Source of the DNA: Paracoccaceae bacterium | GTDB lineage: Bacteria > Pseudomonadota > Alphaproteobacteria > Rhodobacterales > Rhodobacteraceae | Direction: 5' to 3' | DNA length: 7,726 bases | Assembly (NCBI GenBank): GCA_007128995.1 | Contig: SKWJ01000352.1 | Location: 1-7,726 of the forward strand | In this document: positions 1 to 5,205 of the stretch, in pieces | Layout of the letters: each line of letters opens with the position of its first letter | How positions within the stretch are numbered: the first letter of the stretch is position 1 | Made by a program: the position numbers and the translations under genes | The notes under the pieces: model-generated | What the model was told of the DNA's origin: nothing | Databases searched by the model: none | The model's input: the letters and a program-made list of their open reading frames with translations, nothing else

Positions 1-200
1 ATGCTGATGGAACACCCGTTAATGCAGGCCATTACTGCCCTGACTGCGTATTGCCGATTGCGGCGCTGTTGGCGGCGCATGTGGTGGTCCCCGACCCGTA
101 TAGTCAGGCCCGCGACGACCACTCGCGGCTGTGCGAGGTGTGGGCGGGCGGGGCTGCCGGACTGTGGTCTGAAGGGCGCAGTCCGCCGACAGTTGTCTGA
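1..200 (+). CDS. C-terminal part of a small CxxC protein, probably DUF2946 family (5' end outside the window)
   Basis: An open frame enters from the left edge in frame 3 and runs 65 codons to a TGA at 198-200. No start lies in the window, so it is a partial gene. The visible part has a His-Tyr-Cys-Pro-Asp-Cys motif (a CxxC with a His two residues before it), then a hydrophobic Ala/Leu/Val stretch, a further Cys, and a Gly/Ala/Trp-rich end. Short proteins with an H-C-x-x-C-like motif near a hydrophobic stretch are typical of DUF2946, a family of unknown function often found beside copper genes. The stop lies 38 bases before the copper chaperone gene on the same strand, so the two are probably co-transcribed. 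A role in copper handling is inference from the neighbour and the His/Cys motif. The family assignment is from memory and moderately secure; the reading frame itself is well supported. Confidence 0.6.
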   Translation, partial: ADGTPVNAGHYCPDCVLPIAALLAAHVVVPDPYSQARDDHSRLCEVWAGGAAGLWSEGRSPPTVV

Positions 201-238
201 AGTTTCGCAAATCACTCATTCAGACAAGGATACCCTTC

Positions 239-766
239 ATGACACGTTTCTTTCTTGCCGCAACCGTGGCAGCCATTGCTGCCATGCCTGTTCTTGCCGC
301 TGATGGCGTGCAGGTCATTGATCCCTATGCCCGCGCCTCGACCGCGATGTCCCAATCCGGGGCAGCGTTCATGCGGTTCGAAAACCATAGCGACACGGAT
401 CGCCGCCTTGTGGGGGCGCGCTCGGATGTGGCCGAACGGGTGGAACTGCACACACATAGCGAAGATGCCAATGGCGTCATGCGCATGTTCGAGGTCGAGG
501 GCGGGTTTCTTATCCCGGCCAATGGCGCCTATCTGCTGGAACGCGGAGGCGATCACCTGATGTTCCTTGGCCTGTCACGCCCGCTGGAGCATGGCGATGA
601 CGTCACTGTCACGTTGGTGTTTGAGCAGGGCGATGAGATGGACATCACCATTCCTGTCGATCTGGAGCGCATGCCATCGCACGGCCATTCGCCCGGGCAT
701 TCTGACGGCCACTCGCATGATCCTTCACACGGTCAGTCTCATGGGCGTGGCCACGCGCATGACTAA
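239..766 (+). CDS. Periplasmic copper chaperone, PCuAC family, with His-rich C-terminal tail
   Basis: The protein has 175 residues. An AAGGA at 226-230 lies 8 bases before the ATG. Residues 1 to about 20 form a Sec signal peptide (basic start, Ala/Val-rich core, VLAAD cleavage region), so the protein is periplasmic. The PCuAC metal site is visible: His71 and His73 in ELHTH, Met81 and Met83 in VMRM, and His106-x-Met108 in DHLM, matching the family pattern of one His/Met pair, a Met about 10 residues on, and H-x-M about 20 residues later. Known members bind Cu(I) and pass it to the CuA centre of cytochrome oxidase or support cbb3 oxidase assembly. Residues 147-175 add a tail with 9 His in 29 residues, which is an extra likely metal-binding element. 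It is preceded by a probable DUF2946 gene and overlaps the phosphatase start by 8 bases. Family assignment is secure; the exact oxidase target is not known. Confidence 0.93.
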   Translation: MTRFFLAATVAAIAAMPVLAADGVQVIDPYARASTAMSQSGAAFMRFENHSDTDRRLVGARSDVAERVELHTHSEDANGVMRMFEVEGGFLIPANGAYLLERGGDHLMFLGLSRPLEHGDDVTVTLVFEQGDEMDITIPVDLERMPSHGHSPGHSDGHSHDPSHGQSHGRGHAHD

Positions 767-1229
767 GCGTCCCGTCGCGCCCCATCGTCTGCTGTTCGTA
801 TGTCTGGGCAATATCTGCCGATCGCCGACAGCACATGGCGTCTTTCGTGCCAAGGCACGTGCGGCGGGGTTAGAGGTGGTGACGGATTGTGCTGGGACAG
901 GGGGGTGGCATATCGGTCAGCCCCCTGATCGGCGCGCGGTGCAGGCTGCTGCGGCGCGGGGCTATGATCTGTCTGATCTGCGTGCGCGCCAGATCAAGCC
1001 CGCAGATTTTGCGCGGCATGATCTGATACTTGTGATGGACCGCTCTAATCTGAAAGATGTCGAGGCGTTACGCCCGAAAGGCGACATAACGCCGGTCCGG
1101 CTGTTCAGTGACGGCACAGCAGCAGGGGGCCGCGACATCCCCGACCCATATTATACGGATGGTTTCGATCAGGTTCTTGATCTGATCGAAACCTGTGCTG
1201 ATGACCTGTTGCAGCGCTTGCGCCCTTAG
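759..1229 (+). CDS. Low-molecular-weight protein tyrosine phosphatase
   Basis: A cytoplasmic enzyme of 156 residues, the normal length of the family, which hydrolyses phosphotyrosine through a cysteinyl-phosphate intermediate. The P-loop Cys15-x5-Arg21-Ser22 (CLGNICRS) lies near the N terminus as expected, and the DPYY motif at 129-132 supplies the general acid Asp129 and the two tyrosines next to it, so all catalytic residues are present. I chose the ATG at 759, which overlaps the chaperone stop in ATGACTAA. An in-frame ATG at 741 would add six residues, and starts further upstream would lie deep in the chaperone gene. No strong ribosome binding site precedes 759, so translation probably depends on ribosomes finishing the chaperone. 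The C-terminal coding part contains a perfect 12-bp inverted repeat (1161-1193). The TAG stop overlaps the stop of the convergent gene. Substrates are unknown. It could act on a tyrosine kinase or exopolysaccharide system elsewhere, but nothing here shows that. Confidence 0.93.
   Translation: MTKRPVAPHRLLFVCLGNICRSPTAHGVFRAKARAAGLEVVTDCAGTGGWHIGQPPDRRAVQAAAARGYDLSDLRARQIKPADFARHDLILVMDRSNLKDVEALRPKGDITPVRLFSDGTAAGGRDIPDPYYTDGFDQVLDLIETCADDLLQRLRP
1161..1193. repeat. Perfect 12-bp inverted repeat inside the phosphatase gene
   Basis: GGTTTCGATCAG (1161-1172) and its exact reverse complement CTGATCGAAACC (1182-1193) flank a 9-base spacer. The repeat sits about 35 bases before the phosphatase stop and the overlapping stop of the opposing gene. 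Neither strand has a T run after the stem, so it is not a canonical intrinsic terminator, but in RNA it would form a strong stem-loop near the 3' end of either transcript. It encodes part of the C-terminal helix, so part of the pattern could be coding coincidence. Confidence 0.6.
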
Positions 1230-1543
1230 CGCCCAGCGCACATACGCTCTGCCGCATCCCCGAAGGCGCGATATCTTGTCCAGAATTCATTATCACGGGC
1301 GTTTCTGGACATGCGCACATCCTGCGCACGCTGCGGATCGCGGAAGAAGGTCGCGGCGCGGCGCTGTTCGGCGCGGGTCAGGGTGCGCTGGGCGACAGAA
1401 TCGATACAGCGGCACATGGACCGTGTGGCCTGAGTGCGGTCCATGCGCAGGCAAGCACTTTCAATCGGCCCGGCACTTGCGCTGACCGGCATGAGAGGTA
1501 TGGCCATGACGCCAAGGGTTACTGCAAGGATAATCTTTTTCAT
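1226..1543 (-). CDS. Small secreted four-cysteine protein of unknown function
   Basis: The protein has 105 residues with a clear signal peptide: MKK start, hydrophobic core to about residue 20 and an ASA-G cleavage site near 24. The mature part of about 81 residues is Arg-rich and holds four cysteines (Cys31, Cys44, Cys46, Cys102), which could form two disulfides in the periplasm. A CxC pair sits before a predicted helix, followed by a conserved-looking segment with FFRDP and then an FW..Y..FG motif. I recall very similar small proteins throughout the Rhodobacterales, sometimes labelled 'arginine transporter'; a transport role is not credible for a soluble protein of this size, and the function is unknown. 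AGAGGG at 1548-1553 lies 4 bases before the ATG. The TAA stop overlaps the phosphatase stop by 4 bases, tail to tail. It is most likely a single-gene transcript, though I see no convincing promoter in the AT-richer DNA upstream. Confidence 0.8.
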   Translation of the reverse strand: MKKIILAVTLGVMAIPLMPVSASAGPIESACLRMDRTQATRSMCRCIDSVAQRTLTRAEQRRAATFFRDPQRAQDVRMSRNARDNEFWTRYRAFGDAAERMCAGR

Positions 1544-1687
1544 CTAGCCCTCTTCAGGTTGCTTTGTCCTGTATAGATGCCCGCGCATGTCGCATATGCC
1601 GGTTTCAGCCCCGATCTTCGCTTGCGCATCACATCACTGCCTTGGAAGCTTAACGCGATAAGATTAGCAGATTTTTACCTGCTTGCG

Positions 1688-1873
1688 CTATGGATTTATG
1701 TGAACAGGGCCAATTTGTCCCAGTCTTCGCATCTTCCTGCACAGGTCTTGCGGCGTCCAAGGCGACAGGCCACAAGAGGTAGCGATGTCGCCTCGGCTGA
1801 CTTTCAGGCGCTGGGCTACCTCGCCTTCCGAATCATCTGCACTGTGACGGTTCAGGATATGAACTCCTTTCCC
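1688..1873 (-). pseudogene. Possible decayed gene with a helix-turn-helix-like stretch
   Basis: On the - strand a frame is open from just after a TAA (1874-1876) to a TAG at 1688-1690, 61 codons, without ATG, GTG or TTG near its beginning; the only Met is near the C-terminal end. Part of its translation reads GEVAQRLKVSRGDIATSCGLS, which resembles a helix-turn-helix as found in Xre-like or DUF2384 (MbcA/ParS-type antitoxin) proteins. The continuation does not look like a known domain in this frame, which fits a frameshifted remnant. A GGAAAGGAG purine run lies at its upstream edge but no start codon follows. It could equally be chance. I call it a tentative remnant, not an expressed gene. Confidence 0.25.
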
Positions 1874-2106
1874 TTAACATCGCACAGGAAGGCCTAGAAG
1901 AGATCTGTGAAGGTTGCCATCAAGGGTGGCAGCGTATGGCGTTGATGATATGACAGCCCCTGACACCGAAGCACTGGCAACATCCCTGAACCCGGCCCCC
2001 TAGGGCAGAGGAGCGTATACTCCATTCCGAATGGAATGCCTCCAAAACCGAGATGGCACAACTCCTGCAAATCTGGAGGATCGCTGACCATCGCCTTGAG
2101 CAGGGA

Positions 2107-2137
2107 CCGCGGCCTTTGTACTCAGCCAATGCCGCGG
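2107..2137 (-). terminator. Possible stem-loop just after the sugar operon
   Basis: CCGCGGC (2107-2113) and GCCGCGG (2131-2137) can pair with a 17-base loop, directly after the oxidoreductase stop at 2139-2141. It is the only GC-rich stem close to the operon end. No T run follows on the - strand, the loop is long, and each arm is itself nearly palindromic, so it is a weak candidate. Transcription may end by Rho instead. Confidence 0.25.
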
Positions 2138-2138
2138 C

Positions 2139-3314
2139 TCAGGGTCGTCCTGCCAGTGCGATTTCGGGCGTCTGTGCCGCTGCTTCAGGTGGGCTGGATT
2201 TGGGGCTGTAGGGGGCCACCCTCATATCAACGGCAGTTCCGGTCAGGGCCGCATGCTGTGCTGCCATCCCCATCGCAACTGCCCACCATCCATCCTGCGC
2301 GCTCACCTCGACAGGTGCATGCCCTGTCACCGCTGCGGCAAAGCGCTGATGCTGATAGAAAGTGGAGCCATTGTGATCGCCAGCGTCGAGCAAAGTCGGA
2401 TCAACCGGAATGTCGATGGCATGCGGACCTTTGGGGGTGCGGGGGCTGACAACCAGTTGCGCGACAGGCGGCGCGCCCAGATGCGCCGGCCAGAACCGCC
2501 CCGGTCCGGGAACGGAGCATTCGATCTTGCCCAGCGGCCCGATGGCGCTGATGTCTTCCTGATACCGCGCGCCTTCGGCAAACATGCACAATTCCAACAT
2601 GGCGCGCGCACCCCGTTCAAAGTCTACGATGACATAGGCATGATCCCAGATATCCGGGATCTCGCCAGCGTAGCTTTCTTTCAGATGGTTCAGGGCTTGC
2701 CCACCGGTTGCCATGATGCGCACCGGATCGTCCTGCAGAATCAAGCGCATCAGATCGAAGAAGTGACAACATTTTTCAACCAGCGTGCCGCCGCTGTTGC
2801 GGTTGAAGCGGTTCCAGTTGCCAACCTTCGGCAGAAAGGGGAACCGGTGTTCGCGGATGGTCAGCATCTGCACGCCGCCCGTCACCGTGCCCGCTTCCCG
2901 GATGAAGGCGGCAACCGGGGGCATGTAGCGATATTCCATCGCCACCCATAGCGGCGCGGGCCAATCGGCAATCAGCGCGTGCACCTCCATCGCCTGAGCC
3001 GGATCGGTAAAAAGGGGTTTTTCGACAAGGACCGGAAGCGGCCGTCTTGCCCGTATATGCTGCAACTGTTCCAGATGCAGATAATTGGGACTGGCGATCA
3101 GAAATGCCGAAATCCCGCTGTCATCAACCAAAGCGTCGAGGGTCGTGTGAAACCGGGCATTTGGCGCGAAGGCGCGTGCGGCCGCGCGCATTTCCGGGTC
3201 GGGTTCGAAGATGGCCACCACCTCTGCGATCTCTGACATCAGGGCGATGTTGCGCAAATGCTCCTGGCCCATCATTCCGCAACCGATAATCCCGTAACGA
3301 AGGGGTTTGTTCAT
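2139..3314 (-). CDS. Gfo/Idh/MocA family NAD(P)-dependent oxidoreductase
   Basis: A cytoplasmic enzyme of 391 residues expected to oxidise or reduce a sugar, inositol or related polyol with NAD(P). The Rossmann fold is at the N terminus: GIIGCGMMG, with glycines 11, 13 and 16 of the G-x-G-x-x-G dinucleotide motif. Glu98-Lys99-Pro100 is the family's EKP motif, which holds the cofactor and the catalytic Lys. The C-terminal domain contains GGTLVEKCCHFFDL, corresponding to the conserved GG...D/E..xHxxD segment, with His184 and Asp187 as likely catalytic or substrate residues. The last 25 or so residues are a Pro/Ala-rich extension that looks disordered. It starts 10 bases after the regulator gene, with GAGAG (3322-3326) 7 bases before the ATG, and is the last gene of the operon. 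The substrate is probably what the transporter brings in, or a product of it. Myo-inositol, glucose or a sugar acid are all possible; the sequence does not decide. Confidence 0.9.
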   Translation of the reverse strand: MNKPLRYGIIGCGMMGQEHLRNIALMSEIAEVVAIFEPDPEMRAAARAFAPNARFHTTLDALVDDSGISAFLIASPNYLHLEQLQHIRARRPLPVLVEKPLFTDPAQAMEVHALIADWPAPLWVAMEYRYMPPVAAFIREAGTVTGGVQMLTIREHRFPFLPKVGNWNRFNRNSGGTLVEKCCHFFDLMRLILQDDPVRIMATGGQALNHLKESYAGEIPDIWDHAYVIVDFERGARAMLELCMFAEGARYQEDISAIGPLGKIECSVPGPGRFWPAHLGAPPVAQLVVSPRTPKGPHAIDIPVDPTLLDAGDHNGSTFYQHQRFAAAVTGHAPVEVSAQDGWWAVAMGMAAQHAALTGTAVDMRVAPYSPKSSPPEAAAQTPEIALAGRP

Positions 3315-3324
3315 GTCTGTTCTC

Positions 3325-4044
3325 TCATTTCAGGCGGGCGACATATTGAACGCGCGCCGGGTCATACCAGCTACGGGACACTTCTGCGCGGGTATTGTGT
3401 TGCGACCAGGAAATCCGGGTGATCCGCGGCAGCAGCGTTCCCGGGCGAACAGGAAAAGCCAGTGGTGTCCAAGGCGGCAGGGGTCCCTGATCTATCCGGT
3501 CTTCGGCGCGCTGAATCCACAGGCCAAGGTGGTCCCGGTAATACAGATAAAGCGATTCGCTAAGGGCATTTGCCCGCATTTGCGCGGCATAACTTGCATC
3601 CAGAAAGATTTCTTCAATGGCGGCAGGGACACCGGACAGCCGGCGCAGACGACGGATGCGCCATGCATGCGTATCCGTGCCAAATTCGGGCAAGTCCTGT
3701 GGCTTTGGCCCATGCCCGAGATCCAGCACTTCTGCTGTCGGCAGACCCCCGCCTTCTGTCAGTTCAAGCCGGAACAGCGCATAGACACTCTTGGGGGCAG
3801 GCTGCTGGCGCACATAATTGCCCGAACCCTGAATGCGTTCCAGCAACCCCTTTTCGGTCAGGTCAGCCAACGCGCGGCGCAATGTTCCGATCGAGATCCC
3901 AAGCTGCGCCGCCATCTCTCGTTCCGGGGACAGGCGGACGCCATCGGCCAGGCGTCCTGCGGCAATATCGCGGATCAGCATCTCGCTGATCTGCAGATAG
4001 AGCGGCAGCGCTCCGGGGGCGACAGACTCGGTGTCCGCTATCAC
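3325..4044 (-). CDS. GntR-type transcriptional regulator, HutC subfamily (UTRA domain)
   Basis: The protein has 239 residues. Residues 12-80 form the GntR winged helix: PLYLQI, then RLSPEREMAAQLGIS, the recognition-helix region GTLRRALADL, and the wing GLLERIQGSGNYV. Residues of about 88-236 fit the UTRA ligand-binding fold, with AIEEIFLDASYA, a central SLYLYYRDHLG segment and a final strand region rich in Arg. HutC-type regulators usually repress a neighbouring catabolic or uptake operon and release DNA when bound to a small effector, commonly a sugar phosphate. The start is GTG, in GTGA shared with the ATPase stop (4-base overlap). No ribosome binding site is apparent, so translation is probably coupled to the ATPase. 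Being inside the operon, it would regulate its own synthesis along with the transporter. The operator is presumably upstream of the binding-protein gene, outside the window. Confidence 0.92.
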   Translation of the reverse strand: MIADTESVAPGALPLYLQISEMLIRDIAAGRLADGVRLSPEREMAAQLGISIGTLRRALADLTEKGLLERIQGSGNYVRQQPAPKSVYALFRLELTEGGGLPTAEVLDLGHGPKPQDLPEFGTDTHAWRIRRLRRLSGVPAAIEEIFLDASYAAQMRANALSESLYLYYRDHLGLWIQRAEDRIDQGPLPPWTPLAFPVRPGTLLPRITRISWSQHNTRAEVSRSWYDPARVQYVARLK

Positions 4045-5153
4045 GATGATGTACCGTTTTCCAATTCGCCCAGCCGAAGCCGTGGCAGGGCGACCCCATC
4101 CTTGCGGAACACATGCGCATATTCGGGCCGGATCGCAAGATGAGCCTGCCCGCCACGGGCAAGGCTGGTCTGGCCTGACAGATGCGCGGTCAGCGCGACA
4201 CCGGTCTGTGTCTGCGCATAGAGGTAGCTTTCGCCGCCCAGTTGCTCGACATTCTCGATCTCGACAGGATAGCCATCGGGATCGGGATGCATGTGTTCGG
4301 GCCGTATTCCAAGTTCGACACTGTCACCTTCGGCCACTGTGCGCCCATCCACTGCGGCGCGCAACTGCCGCCCCTGGGCATCTGCAAGGCTTACGCCCTG
4401 TGCATCGCGCGCGGTTACCTTGCAGGGCAGAAAATTCATTCTTGGCGAACCGATGAAGCCAGCGACGAAGGTATTGGCCGGGCGGTTATACAGTTCGATC
4501 GGTGCGCCCGCCTGTTCTATCCGGCCATCGCGCAGCACGACGATCTTGTCGGCCATCGTCATGGCCTCGACCTGATCATGGGTGACATAGATCATCGTAT
4601 TGCCGATGCGTCGGTGCAGGGCGGCAATCTCGCCGCGCATGCTGACGCGCAGTTCGGCATCCAGATTGGAGAGCGGTTCGTCAAAGAGGAACACTTTGGG
4701 CTCCCGGACAACGGCCCGCCCGATGGCGACCCGCTGGCGCTGACCACCCGACAGCGCGCGGGGCTTTCGGTCCAGATAGGGTTCCAGCTTCAGCATGCGT
4801 GCTGCCTCGTTCACGCGGTCTGCGATCTCGGCCTTTGGCATGCGGATGTTCTCCAGCCCGAAGGCAAGGTTCTGACGCACCGACATATGCGGATAAAGCG
4901 CGTAGGTCTGAAACACCATGGCAAGGCCCCGTTCGGCGGCCCGCTGGTCATTGACCCGCTCACCGCCGATGATCAGGTCACCGCCCGAGATTTCCTCCAG
5001 ACCCGCGATCATGCGCAGAAGCGTTGACTTGCCGCAGCCCGAAGGGCCAACAAAGACACAGAAAGTCCCGTCCTCTATCGTCAGATCGACGCCATGGATC
5101 ACTTGCACCTCGCCATATTTCTTGACGATGTCGCGTAATTCTACCTCAGCCAT
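4041..5153 (-). CDS. Sugar ABC transporter ATP-binding protein (MalK/UgpC/MsmX type)
   Basis: From the ATG at 5151-5153 the protein has 370 residues, the usual length for this family. It powers import by binding and hydrolysing ATP as a dimer on the inner face of the membrane. All motifs are present: Walker A GPSGCGKST (36-44), Q-loop Gln82 in VFQTYALYPHM, signature LSGGQ (134-138), Walker B VFLFDEP (154-160), D-loop SNLD (162-165) and switch His192. Residues of about 240-350 form the MalK-type OB-fold (TOBE) domain, with GIRPEH near 282. I prefer this ATG because GGAG (5161-5164) lies 7 bases upstream and MAEVELRDI is the normal family N terminus. A GTG at 5214-5216 would add 21 unlike residues and overlap the permease stop by 11 bases, with no good ribosome site. 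The stop overlaps the regulator start by 4 bases. Such ATPases can serve several transporters. Confidence 0.95.
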   Translation of the reverse strand: MAEVELRDIVKKYGEVQVIHGVDLTIEDGTFCVFVGPSGCGKSTLLRMIAGLEEISGGDLIIGGERVNDQRAAERGLAMVFQTYALYPHMSVRQNLAFGLENIRMPKAEIADRVNEAARMLKLEPYLDRKPRALSGGQRQRVAIGRAVVREPKVFLFDEPLSNLDAELRVSMRGEIAALHRRIGNTMIYVTHDQVEAMTMADKIVVLRDGRIEQAGAPIELYNRPANTFVAGFIGSPRMNFLPCKVTARDAQGVSLADAQGRQLRAAVDGRTVAEGDSVELGIRPEHMHPDPDGYPVEIENVEQLGGESYLYAQTQTGVALTAHLSGQTSLARGGQAHLAIRPEYAHVFRKDGVALPRLRLGELENGTSS

Positions 5154-5205
5154 GGGCCTGCTCCGGGTTTCTGGTCCAGCCGTGCCTTCAGAAGGAAACG
5201 GACGT

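Larger units (their letters stand above)
1544..2138. other. About 600 bases without a convincing gene
   Basis: This stretch separates the start of the small secreted gene from the end of the sugar operon. No frame on either strand has both a plausible start with ribosome binding site and family-like protein sequence. The open frames present (1577-1897 and 2036-2449 on +, 1894-2091 and 1920-2129 on -) are low-complexity or unlike known proteins, and the second runs far into the antisense of the oxidoreductase gene. The part from about 1640 to 1740 is visibly richer in A and T than the rest. It holds a possible decayed frame (1688-1873), short inverted repeats at 1761-1822 and 2023-2038, and a possible stem at 2107-2137 just after the operon. 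It must also contain the promoter of the small secreted gene, near 1560-1620, but no good -35/-10 pair stands out. I see no tRNA, recognisable transposase or direct-repeat array. Confidence 0.6.

Noticed and set aside
1..303. 100-residue + strand frame beginning with ATG at position 1
   Set aside because: It overlaps the frame-3 partial protein and the chaperone signal peptide, has an Arg/Cys-rich composition typical of a wrong frame, and lacks a ribosome site.
1570..1580. TGTATAGATG as a GntR/HutC-type operator
   Set aside because: It lacks the dyad symmetry of HutC-type sites and lies far from the operon promoter, which must be beyond the right edge.
1570..1600. Possible promoter of the small secreted gene (TATACA at 1570-1575 on -)
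   Set aside because: The -10-like box has no acceptable -35 at 16-18 bases, so it cannot be called with confidence.
1577..1897. 106-residue + strand frame in the unassigned stretch
   Set aside because: No ribosome binding site, no recognisable domain, and composition of out-of-frame GC-rich DNA; the opposite strand gives a more protein-like reading.
1877..2138. Possible insertion-sequence or transposase remnant
   Set aside because: No terminal inverted repeats, target duplication or transposase-like motif could be seen in any frame.
2036..2449. 137-residue + strand frame
   Set aside because: Most of it is antisense to the well-supported oxidoreductase gene and it shows no family resemblance.
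3307..4143. 278-residue + strand frame antisense to the GntR gene
   Set aside because: A long shadow frame caused by codon bias; the - strand has a complete GntR/UTRA protein in the same bases.
4182..5027. 281-residue + strand frame antisense to the ATPase gene
   Set aside because: The - strand carries every ABC ATPase motif here, and the + strand reading has no domain.
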